Positions 7,939-18,558 of a stretch of 63,882 bases of DNA are shown here, piece after piece. A program made the translations under genes and the position numbers. Origin of the DNA: Bacillota bacterium (GTDB lineage Bacteria > Bacillota > Clostridia > Peptostreptococcales > Anaerovoracaceae); contig JAQYCQ010000030.1 in the NCBI GenBank assembly GCA_028724585.1, forward strand, positions 1 to 63,882, given 5' to 3'. Below the pieces are notes generated by a model. That model searched no databases and was not told the DNA's origin. It saw only the letters and a list, made by a program, of their open reading frames with translations. How positions within the stretch are numbered: the stretch's first letter is position 1; each line of letters opens with the position of its first letter.

Positions 7939-9450
7939 TTAGAAAGTCTGTCCGTTGCTTTTGTCCTTGAGGATTACGTCGTGAGCTCCGCCCTCTACGA
8001 TACTTGTAGCGGATACCAGAGTGAGCTTGGCCTTCTCCTGCAGTTCCTCGATGGAGAGAGCTCCGCAGTTGCACATAGTAGCCTTTACCTTAGCGAGAGA
8101 CTGCTGTACGCCGTCTCTGAGCGGGCCGGCGTATGGAACATATGAGTCTACGCCTTCCTCGAACTTGAGCTTGCTGCCCTCGCCGTCGTCGTAACGCTGC
8201 CAGTTCCTCGCACGGTTGGAACCCTCGCCCCAGTACTCCTTGACATATGAGCCGTTTACATTGAGGACAGGGTTAGGTGATTCGTCGAAACGAGCGAAGT
8301 AACGGCCGAGCATCATGAAGTCAGCGCCCATAGCCAGAGCCAGAGTCATGTGATAATCGTAAACGATACCGCCGTCTGAGCAGATAGGGATGTAGATACC
8401 AGTCTCCTTGAAGTACTCGTCTCTTGCCTCAGCCACGTCCTGTACAGCTGTAGCCTGGCCGCGGCCTATACCCTTTGTCTCTCTTGTGATACAGATGGAG
8501 CCGCCGCCGATACCGATCTTGATGAAGTCTGCGCCCGCGTCTGCCAGGAACCTGAAGCCTTCCTTGTCTACTACGTTTCCTGCTCCAACCTTTATATCCT
8601 CGCCGAAGGTATCCTTGATATACCTGAGAGTCCTTCTCTGGAATTCGGAGAATCCCTCTGAAGAGTCTATGCAGAGAACGTCCACGCCCGCGTCGAGAAG
8701 AGCAGGAACTCTCTCTTCGTAGTCTCTTGTATTGATGCCGGCGCCTACCATATATCTCTTGTGGGCGTCGAGGATCTCGTTAGGGTTGCTCTTATGAGCG
8801 TCGTAGTCCTTTCTGAAAACGAAGCTTACCAGACGCTGGTTCTTGTCTATGATAGGCAGAGCGTTGAGCTTGTTGTCCCAGATGATATCGTTTGCTTCTG
8901 AAAGCGTAACGCCTTCTTCAGCGTAGATCAGCTTCTCGAACGGAGTCATGAAGCTGGTTACCTTCTCTGACTTGTCCATCCTGGAGATCCTGTAGTCTCT
9001 GCTGGTGATGATTCCGAGGATCTTGCCCTCAGCTGTTCCGTCCTCAGTAACGGCGATAGTGCTGTGTCCTGTCTTCTTCTTAAGGGCGAGCACATCAGCC
9101 AGAGTAGCGTCAGGACTCAGGTTGGAATCGCTCTTTACGAAGCCGGCCTTTGTAGCCTTTACGGCTCTTACCATATTAGCTTCGTCTTCGATTGACTGTG
9201 AACCGAAGATAAAGGACATACCGCCTTCCTTAGCGAGGGCTACGGCCATCTTTTCGCCCGAAACCGACTGCATGATAGCAGAGATCATAGGAATGTTCAG
9301 CGAGATAGCCGGCTCTTCCTTGCCTTTTCTGTATTTGACGAGCGGGGTCTTTAAACTTACATTGCTCGGGATGCTCTCTGCCGATGAATATCCCGGAACG
9401 AGCAGGTATTCGCTGAAAGTATGTGATGGTTCTGAATAGTACTTTGCCAT
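7939..9450 (-). CDS. guaB: IMP dehydrogenase
   Basis: NAD-dependent oxidation of IMP to XMP, the committed step to GMP. The 503-residue protein is a TIM barrel interrupted by a CBS-domain pair (about residues 95-215, including '[10 protein letters not shown]' and '[13 protein letters not shown]'). The active-site loop is '[20 protein letters not shown]' with the catalytic Cys, followed by the flap and 'MMLGRYFA'. GGGAGG precedes the chosen ATG; a longer in-frame extension upstream has neither a ribosome site nor conserved sequence. First gene of guaBA. Confidence 0.95.
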   Translation of the reverse strand: MAKYYSEPSHTFSEYLLVPGYSSAESIPSNVSLKTPLVKYRKGKEEPAISLNIPMISAIMQSVSGEKMAVALAKEGGMSFIFGSQSIEDEANMVRAVKATKAGFVKSDSNLSPDATLADVLALKKKTGHSTIAVTEDGTAEGKILGIITSRDYRISRMDKSEKVTSFMTPFEKLIYAEEGVTLSEANDIIWDNKLNALPIIDKNQRLVSFVFRKDYDAHKSNPNEILDAHKRYMVGAGINTRDYEERVPALLDAGVDVLCIDSSEGFSEFQRRTLRYIKDTFGEDIKVGAGNVVDKEGFRFLADAGADFIKIGIGGGSICITRETKGIGRGQATAVQDVAEARDEYFKETGIYIPICSDGGIVYDYHMTLALAMGADFMMLGRYFARFDESPNPVLNVNGSYVKEYWGEGSNRARNWQRYDDGEGSKLKFEEGVDSYVPYAGPLRDGVQQSLAKVKATMCNCGALSIEELQEKAKLTLVSATSIVEGGAHDVILKDKSNGQTF

Positions 9451-9561
9451 TGTTGTCCTCCCTTTAGAATCTGATATGTCCAAATTTGATTTATCAGCTA
9501 TAAATGAAATATATGCCGCAAAAGACATATATAAAATACGAATCCACAAAAACACGCCTGC

Positions 9562-9590
9562 GTGAGCTCCGCTCACAGAGCGCTCCGCGC
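9562..9590. repeat. C-GGA-G palindrome pair upstream of guaB
   Basis: GTGAG-CTCCG-CTCAC (9562-9576) is followed by GCG-CTCCG-CGC (9580-9590). The first stem is the same as the unit inside the ABC-F gene at 16573-16587. Confidence 0.85.
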
Positions 9591-9597
9591 GTCCGCC

Positions 9598-10434
9598 TTA
9601 CTGGGCCGAGCCTGTACCTGTTTCGGTATCTGCGCCGGCCTGAGCGTCAGCCGGTATGCTGTTGCCCAGCTTGTTTTCTTTAATATATTCTTCCAGAGTT
9701 ATGCCCTGGTCGTGTATCTCCTTAGCGGCTGTCATGCCCACGTACCTTATGTGCCAAGGCTCGTAGGTGTAGCCGGTTATCCCTTCCTGGCCGTCCGGGA
9801 ACCTGATGATGAAGCCGTATTTGTAACAGTTCTCAGCTGTCCAGCGGCCGGCCGCAGTATCGCCGTAAGCCGATGAGTTGGCGTAATTTATCTCCTTGGT
9901 AGAAAGGTCCGCCGCGAGGCCAGTCTGATGCTCGCTCTCTCCCGGCCTTGCGCTCGTCTTGTTGGCTTCCGCCTCGCCCTTCTGTGCCACATAGCTGTTG
10001 AAGAGCTGGGTCTGGAAATCGTATGACCTGTAAGCCGTAGTGACTACGATGTCTATCCCCTCTTTAGCGGCGTCCTCCGACAGCCTGTTGAAAGCCTCTG
10101 CCGCTGTGTGCCTCATAGACCAGCCGGCCGGCGACCTGTCCTGAGCCACGTACTTCACGCGCTCCAGATCCTGAGGCTGGTAAGAAGCGTCAAGGTGATT
10201 GCCGGCTTCTTTATTTACCAGTATGAGATAGCCGTCCGCCACGTCCTGATCCAGGGCCTTCTGATCGGCACTGCTGCGCTTCTGGCCTGTCTCTGACGAG
10301 GAAACGCTGCTGTCCGACGATGGATAATTGTCGTCGTGGGAACCTCCCGATGAACCGCATCCCGTCACCAGTACGAGAGCCAGCACCGCGACCATAGCCG
10401 CGGTTAAGAACCTGCTTATTTTCCTTTTTTTCAT
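9598..10434 (-). CDS. VanY-type D-alanyl-D-alanine carboxypeptidase lipoprotein
   Basis: Zn peptidase of family M15B that trims the terminal D-Ala of peptidoglycan stem peptides outside the membrane. The 278-residue protein starts with a lipoprotein signal (MKKRKISR, hydrophobic core, 'LVTGC' lipobox Cys near residue 26) and a Ser/Gly/Asp-rich linker. The catalytic domain has 'SEHQTGLAADL' (zinc His and Asp) and 'EPWHIRYVG' (second zinc His). An acidic Thr/Ala-rich tail follows. It lies between guaB and groEL and is probably transcribed alone. Vancomycin resistance should not be inferred: no vanA/vanH-like genes are present. Confidence 0.9.
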   Translation of the reverse strand: MKKRKISRFLTAAMVAVLALVLVTGCGSSGGSHDDNYPSSDSSVSSSETGQKRSSADQKALDQDVADGYLILVNKEAGNHLDASYQPQDLERVKYVAQDRSPAGWSMRHTAAEAFNRLSEDAAKEGIDIVVTTAYRSYDFQTQLFNSYVAQKGEAEANKTSARPGESEHQTGLAADLSTKEINYANSSAYGDTAAGRWTAENCYKYGFIIRFPDGQEGITGYTYEPWHIRYVGMTAAKEIHDQGITLEEYIKENKLGNSIPADAQAGADTETGTGSAQ

Positions 10435-10530
10435 AAAACTCCCTCCGGACCGGCGGAGCGCTAAATATCAGCCGCCTCTCCGTCGATAGTCTGATTAGTT
10501 ATTTTACTATATATTTTATCACATAGCAAT

Positions 10531-10569
10531 AAAAAAAGAGCCGCGGAATAAATCACTATTCCACGACTC
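10531..10569 (-). terminator. groESL terminator
   Basis: On the minus strand GAGTCGTGGAATA pairs with TATTCCGCGGCTC (two G-T wobbles) and is followed by seven T residues. It lies 50 bp past the groEL stop. Confidence 0.85.
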
Positions 10570-10618
10570 CTGATCATTTTTTATAAGTTTAAAGCTGAGA
10601 CTTTCCGCCGCACTTCTA

Positions 10619-12313
<1,695 letters not shown>

Positions 12314-12346
12314 TTATTTATATATATATTAAAAGATCGTGCCTTC

Positions 12347-12376
12347 GCGCGCTCCGCGCGCCGGCCGCCTGCGGCG
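12347..12376. repeat. C-GGA-G palindrome between groES and groEL
   Basis: GCGCG-CTCCG-CGCGC (12347-12361), followed by GCCGC-CT-GCGGC (12364-12375). The first stem recurs in inverted form at 60507-60521. It lies inside an operon, so it is transcribed with groESL. Confidence 0.75.
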
Positions 12377-12384
12377 AAAAGCGT

Positions 12385-12684
<300 letters not shown>

Positions 12685-12716
12685 TCATATTTAATTATCA
12701 TTATGATCTTTAGCTG

Positions 12717-12743
12717 TTAGCACTCAACCTCTCTGAGTGCTAA
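12717..12743. promoter_or_regulatory. CIRCE operator (HrcA site)
   Basis: TTAGCACTC-N9-GAGTGCTAA is an exact match to the CIRCE consensus, which HrcA binds to repress groESL. It lies directly downstream of the -10 box. Confidence 0.97.
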
Positions 12744-12747
12744 AGAT

Positions 12748-12776
12748 AATTTAACTCACTTCAAAATATATGTCAA
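12748..12776 (-). promoter_or_regulatory. groESL promoter
   Basis: TTGACA (12771-12776) and TAAATT (12748-12753) are separated by 17 bp and read leftward into CIRCE and groES. This is a sigma-A-type promoter. Confidence 0.85.
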
Positions 12777-12837
12777 GGATATTTTCAAATTAATTATATT
12801 TTGCTCTTCAGAGTCGGGAGCACGCGGAAATGGGCCG

Positions 12838-13710
12838 CTAAAGATTGAACCTTGCGTAGTAATACAGATACTCCTGGGCGAAGCCTGACAGATTTCCGTA
12901 ATGCTCCCGGGCGTAAACTGTCATGCCCTTAGTGTCGTCCTCCTCGAAGCCGTATAGAGCGCTCATTATCTTCTTCATCCAGACATCCAGCGGGAAGCTG
13001 TCGTACTGGTGCAGGCCGAAGAGCAGTATGCAGTCTGCCACCTTGGGACCGACTCCCTTGAGCTTCCTGATCTCTTTCTGAGCCTGGTCGTGCGGCATGT
13101 TCTCCGCCGCCCTGAGAGATGCTCCTCCGTCAGCCGCTACAGCGTCAGCCGTCGCTATGATGTACTTGTCCCTGTAGCCCAGCTTCACCGGAGCCAGGTC
13201 TTCGCGGGTCAGGCCCGCCAGCTGCTCCGGCTTCGGAAAAGCGTAACGTTCTTCTCCCCTGTACTCGCCCAGCGGATCTCCGAAGAGCCTGCAGAGTCCC
13301 TCTATACATTTTTTGATGCGCGGAATATTGGAATTCTGCGAGATTATGAAGGATATCACTGTCTCCCAGGGATCCTGCTGCAGGAGCCTGATACCGCCCC
13401 CGAAGGCGACCGCTTTTTCCATTACCTGATCGCCGTCTGTGATCTTACTCTTTATCGCGGCGTAGTCGCGGCTCAGGTCCAGGTAATCGTACCAGAAATC
13501 ATTGAAGTCCGCGACTGAGCAGTTTTCGATGCGGAGCATCCTGTCAGCGGAGCTGACGTTTACCGACCTGCCTGACGCCGTGCCCGTCCAGCTTCCGTCT
13601 TCTTCTTTATTCCAGCGGAAGCACTGTCCGCAGTCGAACACATGGTCAGTGTCGAAATCCTCTATTCCCTCTATTATTACGCTGTTTCCCTGCTGTTTCG
13701 CTTCTATCAT
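12838..13710 (-). CDS. OGG-type 8-oxoguanine DNA glycosylase
   Basis: Base-excision repair of 8-oxoguanine. The 290-residue protein has the OGG N-terminal domain ('FDCGQCFRWNKEEDGSWTG') and the HhH-GPD fold. The hairpin 'LKGVGPKVADCILLF' contains the catalytic Lys (residue 223), and 'SFPLDVWM' contains the catalytic Asp (residue 242). It overlaps the upstream gene by 4 bp (ATGA), so the two are translationally coupled. Codons 52-61 (V-S-S-A-D-R-M-L-R-I) are made of a dispersed palindrome pair identical to one between genes nearby; see the findings. The segment lies in the N-terminal domain, away from the catalytic residues, so activity may be intact. Confidence 0.9.
   Translation of the reverse strand: MIEAKQQGNSVIIEGIEDFDTDHVFDCGQCFRWNKEEDGSWTGTASGRSVNVSSADRMLRIENCSVADFNDFWYDYLDLSRDYAAIKSKITDGDQVMEKAVAFGGGIRLLQQDPWETVISFIISQNSNIPRIKKCIEGLCRLFGDPLGEYRGEERYAFPKPEQLAGLTREDLAPVKLGYRDKYIIATADAVAADGGASLRAAENMPHDQAQKEIRKLKGVGPKVADCILLFGLHQYDSFPLDVWMKKIMSALYGFEEDDTKGMTVYAREHYGNLSGFAQEYLYYYARFNL
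13528..13557. repeat. C-GGA-G palindrome pair inside the glycosylase gene
   Basis: GATG-CGGAG-CATC (13528-13540), CT, then GTCAG-CGGAG-CTGAC (13543-13557). Positions 13529-13557 are identical, over 29 bp, to the reverse complement of the intergenic pair at 14939-14967. The frame of the glycosylase stays open through it. Confidence 0.9.
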
Positions 13711-14537
13711 AATGATCTCACCGGCTTTAGCCCTTTCACTGTCACGTTTACTGTCAGTATATTAAATGCTGTCATGTGTGCCACCTCTTCGGCCAGCCTT
13801 TCCTGCAGGGTCCTGATGTTCTCACCCAGCAGGCTGTCCATGTCGAAGATAGCAGTTACGTCTATGTTGGCGCCGTTCTCGCCTGTCACCACGCTGGCGC
13901 GGACCACCTCGCGCACGCCGGGGCACTTGACGCTCACGTGCTCCACGATGTCTTTGACCGCGGAATCAGAAATATAGAAATGGCCCAGATAGCTGTAGGC
14001 CGGGCGCACCACGCTCTTCTCGTCGCCTTCCACGAGCCTGCCGTTGCGCCTGAAGAGGAACCTGAAGGGGGCCATAAAATATCCGGAAAACTGGGGCTGT
14101 ATGGCCACCGTGGGCACCGGTATTATGTGCTTGCCGTTCTCGCGCCTCTGCCTCAGGGCTGTCGTGATATCGTCCGGATCCGAAATATCCTCTATATGGA
14201 GCATCTCCTCCGGCACAGGCAGCTCCAGCCGTTCGCATATCCTCTCGACCATAGCGTCCGAGGTCCCTATGACCAGGATGCTGTCCGGAGCGACTTCCTT
14301 TATCTTGTCCGCGACCACCCTGCGTTCCTCCGGATCATCAAAGATGGCCGTCCTTATGGCCCTTATCTTGTTGTCATCACGCTTGGCGGAATGGCCCGCC
14401 TGCACGGTATTGCGGCATATGAACAGCCCATCGTCTATTATCGCTTCTATGCCCCTGTCCCGGCATATGTTCATGGACTGATAGCTTTTACCCGTCCCGC
14501 TCTTTCCTGAGAGCCCGTAAACTTTCACCTGAGTCAC
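13707..14537 (-). CDS. P-loop NTPase fused to an Asp23/Gls24-like domain
   Basis: A 276-residue protein. Residues about 5-160 are a P-loop NTPase: Walker A 'GLSGKSGTGKS' (residues 9-19), a 'SILVIGTSDA' strand and 'IIDDGLFI' near the N-terminus. Residues about 190-270 resemble the Asp23/Gls24 domain ('AYSYLGHFYISDSAVKDIVEHVS...CPGVREVVRASV'), a fold linked to envelope stress proteins and to YloU/AmaP. The NTPase part looks kinase-like but has no assigned substrate. It is the first gene of a two-gene unit with the glycosylase (ATGA overlap). No membrane segments are seen. Confidence 0.7.
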   Translation of the reverse strand: MTQVKVYGLSGKSGTGKSYQSMNICRDRGIEAIIDDGLFICRNTVQAGHSAKRDDNKIRAIRTAIFDDPEERRVVADKIKEVAPDSILVIGTSDAMVERICERLELPVPEEMLHIEDISDPDDITTALRQRRENGKHIIPVPTVAIQPQFSGYFMAPFRFLFRRNGRLVEGDEKSVVRPAYSYLGHFYISDSAVKDIVEHVSVKCPGVREVVRASVVTGENGANIDVTAIFDMDSLLGENIRTLQERLAEEVAHMTAFNILTVNVTVKGLKPVRSL

Positions 14538-14604
14538 CCGCCTTTATTTTTCACGGTCTGCCGCCGTGTACTATTAATCCGCAAAAATTTTATTGCTATC
14601 TTTG

Positions 14605-14633
14605 TTGTTAGAGATAAGATGTTTTGCTATAAT
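14605..14633 (+). promoter_or_regulatory. Ferredoxin promoter
   Basis: TTGTTA (14605-14610) and TATAAT (14628-14633) are 17 bp apart. They leave a roughly 100-nt leader before the ferredoxin start. Confidence 0.75.
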
Positions 14634-14741
14634 GGGTTGAGCATCCACGGGGATAAGAGATTTAAACAGCTGGATGCTTTATAATTTTAAGTTTCAATAC
14701 GGATCATATTACAATGTTATGATTATAATAGGAGGTAAACA

Positions 14742-14912
14742 ATGGCTTACGTAATCTCTGACGACTGTATCTCTTGCGGCGCTTGCGCTGAAGAATGTCC
14801 TGTAGAAGCTATCTCTGAGGGCGACGGCAAGTACGTTATCGACGCTGAGAAGTGCATCGAGTGCGGTGCCTGCGCTGATACTTGCCCTGTAGGCGCTCCT
14901 GCAAAGGCTTAG
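14742..14912 (+). CDS. Clostridial-type 2[4Fe-4S] ferredoxin
   Basis: A 56-residue electron carrier for anaerobic metabolism. It has two complete CxxCxxCxxxCP cluster motifs: 'CISCGACAEECP' (residues 9-20) and 'CIECGACADTCP' (residues 38-49). AGGAGG precedes the ATG. It partners enzymes such as pyruvate:ferredoxin oxidoreductase or hydrogenase, none of which are in the window. It has its own promoter and a terminator shared with the convergent rex gene. Codon use is strongly biased (many GCT and GAC codons), as in highly expressed genes. Confidence 0.95.
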   Translation: MAYVISDDCISCGACAEECPVEAISEGDGKYVIDAEKCIECGACADTCPVGAPAKA

Positions 14913-14938
14913 TTTTATCAGGAATATCGCGGACTTAC

Positions 14939-14967
14939 GTCAGCTCCGCTGACAGGATGCTCCGCAT
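14939..14967. repeat. C-GGA-G palindrome pair after ferredoxin
   Basis: GTCAG-CTCCG-CTGAC (14939-14953), AGG, then ATG-CTCCG-CAT (14957-14967). It is the exact reverse complement of 13529-13557 inside the glycosylase gene. Confidence 0.9.
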
Positions 14968-14986
14968 AAAACGCAGATAAATCACA

Positions 14987-15017
14987 AAAAGCTGTCCCTA
15001 ATCGGGGCAGCTTTTTT
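14987..15017. terminator. Bidirectional terminator between ferredoxin and rex
   Basis: AAAAAGCTGTCCC-TAATC-GGGGCAGCTTTTTT forms a hairpin with one G-T wobble and has A/T runs on both sides. It serves both convergent genes. Confidence 0.85.
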
Positions 15018-15039
15018 CGTCTTTGTATAAGCCGGCTTG

Positions 15040-15687
15040 TTAATCCTGGTCCGGATGTACTATATGGTATACCAGAGAGTTGAGCGTATCCGTAACATGG
15101 ACGCTTCCTACCGGTATGCGCTTAGGGACCTTAAGATCGCGCGGCGCGAAGTTCCAGATTCCCTTTACTCCGCCTTCTACCATTTTATCCGCTACAGACT
15201 GGGCAGCTTCCTTGGTCGTCGTGATGATGCCTATATCGACCTTGTGAGTCTTCAGGAAGTCCACAAGGTTTTCGCTGTCCTGTACTTCTATGTCGTTTAT
15301 CTTGAGACCTATCAGCTTCGGGTTGATATCGAACATGCCAATGATAGGGAATCCCATCTTATAATATCTGGTGTGGTTGGCTATAGCCTGGCCCAGATTG
15401 CCCAGGCCTACTATGACCATGGAATATTCGTGGTCCAGTCCCAGAATATTGTTGATCTCTTTGTAAAGCCCTTCTACGTTGTATCCATAGCCCTGCTGTC
15501 CGAAACCGCCGAAGTTATTAAGGTCCTGACGGATCTGAGAGGCTGTGAAACCTATCCTCCTGCTGAGCTCGTTCGAGGATATATGCTCTACGCCCTCGTC
15601 CATGAGCTCTTCAAGATACCGGCGGTATACAGGCAGCCTGTTTACCACTGCATCCGAAATCTTATTCTTCATAATAACTGACCCCAT
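15040..15687 (-). CDS. rex: Redox-sensing transcriptional repressor Rex
   Basis: Senses the NADH/NAD+ ratio and represses fermentation and respiration genes when NADH is low. The 215-residue protein has an N-terminal winged helix ('ISSNELSRRIGFTASQIRQDLNNFGGFGQQGYGY') and a Rossmann domain with 'VIVGLGNLGQAIANH'. The C-terminal domain-swapped helix ends 'LNSLVYHIVHPDQD'. A second Met five codons in could also serve as the start, since ribosome sites before both are weak. It lies convergent to ferredoxin, a sensible redox context. Confidence 0.95.
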   Translation of the reverse strand: MGSVIMKNKISDAVVNRLPVYRRYLEELMDEGVEHISSNELSRRIGFTASQIRQDLNNFGGFGQQGYGYNVEGLYKEINNILGLDHEYSMVIVGLGNLGQAIANHTRYYKMGFPIIGMFDINPKLIGLKINDIEVQDSENLVDFLKTHKVDIGIITTTKEAAQSVADKMVEGGVKGIWNFAPRDLKVPKRIPVGSVHVTDTLNSLVYHIVHPDQD

Positions 15688-15857
15688 TTTCTTTCAATAT
15701 ATTTATCTGGCAGAAGATCCTCGCCAAAAAATAAATTTTTAACTTATATCAGTTGATTATAACAAAGGGATATCACAAATTCAATATCTAATGATACAGA
15801 CAGACCGCGACAGATGCCGAAAATATTACGTATTTTCCGTGTTTTTAACATAAGAAA

Positions 15858-15903
15858 ACCCCCGGTTGAAGAAAACAGCCTTTGTTTTCCTCTTTCCGGG
15901 GGT
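15858..15903 (-). terminator. Terminator of the acyl carrier protein gene
   Basis: An outer stem ACCCCCGG/CCGGGGGT encloses an inner stem GAAGAAAACA/TGTTTTCCTC. T residues follow on the minus strand. It lies 17 bp past the stop. Confidence 0.8.
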
Positions 15904-15919
15904 ATATTTTTCTTCTAGA

Positions 15920-16165
15920 TTATTCTGCTTTTTCTGCTACGAAGTTAACGATGTCTTCTACGTTAGCGAACTTCTCGGCTTCTTCGTCAGGGATCTCTAT
16001 GTCGAATTCCTCTTCGATAGCCATGATGACTTCGATAACGTAAAGGGAATCAGCTTCCAGGTCCTTAGTGAGGCTGGTATCCATCTGGATGCTGTCCGGA
16101 TCCTCGATACCGAGCTGCTCAACGATTATATCCTTTATCTTTTCAAAAATTTCTGTCTTATCCAT
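15920..16165 (-). CDS. acpP: Acyl carrier protein
   Basis: An 81-residue acidic four-helix carrier that tethers growing fatty acyl chains on phosphopantetheine. The attachment Ser is in '[19 protein letters not shown]'. AGGAGG before ATGGATAAG sets the start; the upstream in-frame codons belong to the leader. No fab genes are adjacent, so it could serve fatty acid synthesis or a specialised pathway. The canonical acidic helix and length favour the housekeeping form. Confidence 0.93.
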   Translation of the reverse strand: MDKTEIFEKIKDIIVEQLGIEDPDSIQMDTSLTKDLEADSLYVIEVIMAIEEEFDIEIPDEEAEKFANVEDIVNFVAEKAE

Positions 16166-16281
16166 ATATGTTCCTCCTGTGTGAGTGACTCTAGTCATAA
16201 ATCGCATTATAGAAGAATGCAACATATTTAGCAATATATTTTTAAGATTTTGCGAAAAATATATTGATAGTCAAACTAATT

Positions 16282-18255
16282 TTATTCTTCTTCAAGCTCT
16301 GCCCATTCAGTATAAGCGTCGTCCATCTCAGCTTTCTTTTCGCTGACCGAATCGGAGATCTCTCGCAGCTTCACGTGATCAGTCATGTACTCAGGGCGGC
16401 ACATCTCCTCTTCCAGCTCAGAGATCTCTTCTTCCAGCCGCGAGATCTTCTCTTCGAGGGCGGCAGCGCGTCTCTCCCTGCGCCTCTGCTCGGCCTGCTG
16501 TTCCTTAGCCAGGCGCCTGGCTTCCAGGCGCTGCTGCTTGTCCAGCGGCTTGTCAGCCGCGGCAGCGGCTTTGTGAGCGGAGCTCACGCCGGTCTCAGCT
16601 TCTTCTTCCTTCATTTCCTTAAGCTCGGCACTTTTGGAAAGGTAATAGTCATAATTGCCTTTGTATACAGTTAGATGGGCGTCCCTGACTTCATATATCT
16701 GGGTCGGGACCTTGTTGAGCAGGTATCTGTCGTGGGATACGGTAACAGAAGTTCCCGGGAATTCTATGAGGGCGTCCTCGAAGACCTCTTTGGAAGCTAT
16801 GTCCAGGTGGTTGGTAGGCTCGTCCAGAAGGAGCACGTTGGCGCCTGACATCATGAGCTTGAGCAGGGAAAGGCGGGCTCTCTCACCGCCCGACAGCATG
16901 CTGACGGTCTTGAAGACATCCTCGCCGCGGAAGAGGAAGCGGCCCAGCATGTTCCTGAGCTCCGTATCGCTGTAAAGGCTGTAGGCGTCACGCATCTCTT
17001 CTATGACTGTGTTGGAGTCGTTGAGCATGGACTGCTCCTGGTCATAGTATCCAAAGTCGACGTTGTGGCCGACCTTGATGAAGCCCTGGTCCGGGACCAG
17101 CTGTGAGATGATGAGCTTGAGCAGGGTGGATTTGCCCGCTCCGTTAGGGCCGGTTATGCAGACCCTCTCCCCTCTTTTTATATCGAAAAATACATCGTCC
17201 AGGATCTGTTTCTGTTCTTCACCCGCGCCGGCGGTAAAGGACAGGTGCTCAGCGTGGAGCACGTCGTTGCCGCTGATGGAATCCTGCTCGAAGTGGATGC
17301 TCATGCTCCCGCCGTCTTTATCCGGGCGCTCCAGGCGTTCGGTCCTTTCCAGCATCTTCTCACGCGACCTGGCGCGCTTGGCCAGCTTCTCCGTGCCCCG
17401 CTGCTTGTATCTTGAGATAAGCTCCTCCTGTCTCTTTATCTCGGCCTGCTGGTTCTCGTAGGCCTTGAGCTCACTCTCGTAACGGACCTTGTGCTCCGCC
17501 GCGTAGAAGGAATAGTTTCCTTCATATATACTGAGCCTGTGGTGGTCAAGCTCGAAGATCCTGTTTACCGTGTGATCCAGGAAATACCTGTCGTGGGAGA
17601 TTATCATGACCGTGCCCTGATAGCCCCTCACGTACTGCTCCAGCCACTCCAGAGTGTCTATATCCAAATGGTTTGTAGGCTCGTCCAGGAAGAGTATATC
17701 CGGCTTCCTGAGCAGGAGCATGGCCAGAGCCAGCCTTGTCCTCTCCCCTCCGGAAAGGTCCGCTGTCTTTTTGTCCCTGACGTTCTCCGGGAAGTTCATG
17801 CTGGAGAGCACTCCGTCTATCTCGCTCCTGGCGCTGTAGCCGTTGCGCCTCTCGAACTCGTTCTGCAGCCTGTCGTACTCGGCAAGGGCCCGGTCCAGCT
17901 CTTCGCCGCCCTTCTCCGCCAGCTCCGAGATCCGCTCGGTGAGATGGCCGAGCCTGTCCCTGATCTCGAACACATCGCTGAACACAGAGAGCATCTCCTC
18001 GTAGACCGTGCCTTCGGACGAGAAGAGGTCGTTCTGGTGGAAATAGCCTATGCTCATATCCTTGGCGACATAGACATCGCCGCTCTCGCCCCTGTCCTCG
18101 CCGGACAGGATGTTGAGCAGAGTAGATTTGCCTGCTCCGTTAGGGCCTACGATGCCGACCCTGTCGCCCTTGTTTATACTGAACGAGACGTTGGAAAATA
18201 CCTCGTTCACGCCGCTGTATACCTTTGTCAGATTAGTGGCCGATAAAGCTATCAT
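16282..18255 (-). CDS. ABC-F family ATPase
   Basis: A soluble duplicated-ABC protein of the translation-factor/ribosome-protection group, 657 residues, with no membrane segments. Two Walker A motifs (both GPNGAGKST), two signature motifs (LSGGERTRLAL and LSGGERARLSL), two 'LLLDEPTNHLD'-type Walker B motifs and the Arm/linker ('YKQRGTEKLAKRARSREKMLER') are visible. The C-terminus is a basic linker followed by a coiled coil (about residues 565-657). AAGGAA precedes the chosen start MIALSATNL. A palindrome unit at codons 557-561 lies at the junction before the coiled coil. Housekeeping and antibiotic-protection members cannot be told apart here. Confidence 0.93.
   Translation of the reverse strand: MIALSATNLTKVYSGVNEVFSNVSFSINKGDRVGIVGPNGAGKSTLLNILSGEDRGESGDVYVAKDMSIGYFHQNDLFSSEGTVYEEMLSVFSDVFEIRDRLGHLTERISELAEKGGEELDRALAEYDRLQNEFERRNGYSARSEIDGVLSSMNFPENVRDKKTADLSGGERTRLALAMLLLRKPDILFLDEPTNHLDIDTLEWLEQYVRGYQGTVMIISHDRYFLDHTVNRIFELDHHRLSIYEGNYSFYAAEHKVRYESELKAYENQQAEIKRQEELISRYKQRGTEKLAKRARSREKMLERTERLERPDKDGGSMSIHFEQDSISGNDVLHAEHLSFTAGAGEEQKQILDDVFFDIKRGERVCITGPNGAGKSTLLKLIISQLVPDQGFIKVGHNVDFGYYDQEQSMLNDSNTVIEEMRDAYSLYSDTELRNMLGRFLFRGEDVFKTVSMLSGGERARLSLLKLMMSGANVLLLDEPTNHLDIASKEVFEDALIEFPGTSVTVSHDRYLLNKVPTQIYEVRDAHLTVYKGNYDYYLSKSAELKEMKEEEAETGVSSAHKAAAAADKPLDKQQRLEARRLAKEQQAEQRRRERRAAALEEKISRLEEEISELEEEMCRPEYMTDHVKLREISDSVSEKKAEMDDAYTEWAELEEE
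16573..16587. repeat. C-GGA-G palindrome inside the ABC-F gene
   Basis: GTGAG-CGGAG-CTCAC encodes V-S-S-A-H (residues 557-561). It is the reverse complement of the intergenic unit at 9562-9576. Confidence 0.7.
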
Positions 18256-18388
18256 CTGTAATATTCCTTTCAGGCGCCCCGCCGGGACGCCGGTCTTTCT
18301 GTCTATCAAAAATACGCGTGCCTTAAACTGCGCGCACGTTTATCATTGTAGACGAAACAAAAGCTTTTATCAAGGCGGGCAGATACCC

Positions 18389-18418
18389 GTCTGCTCTGCA
18401 GACATAGGCGCTCCGCGC
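18389..18418. repeat. C-AGA-G palindrome pair between divergent genes
   Basis: GTCTG-CTCTG-CAGAC (18389-18403) is followed by GCG-CTCCG-CGC (18408-18418). The loop of the first unit is CTCTG instead of CTCCG. It lies in the gap between the ABC-F and thioesterase genes. Confidence 0.8.
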
Positions 18419-18558
18419 GGAAGCCTCACGCGCCCTTCCATTCTTTAGCTCGCATACACCGTGACTTTAATGGTAAAATAACATTTAGAGATCCGTCTTT
18501 CCACAGGCCGCCAGGCCGTGGAGATCAAACACATATATATGAACAGAAAGGAAAAACC

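Noticed and set aside
9598-10434. Vancomycin-resistance reading of the VanY-type gene
   Set aside because: No ligase, dehydrogenase or VanX-type gene is nearby; stand-alone M15B carboxypeptidases are ordinary cell-wall enzymes.
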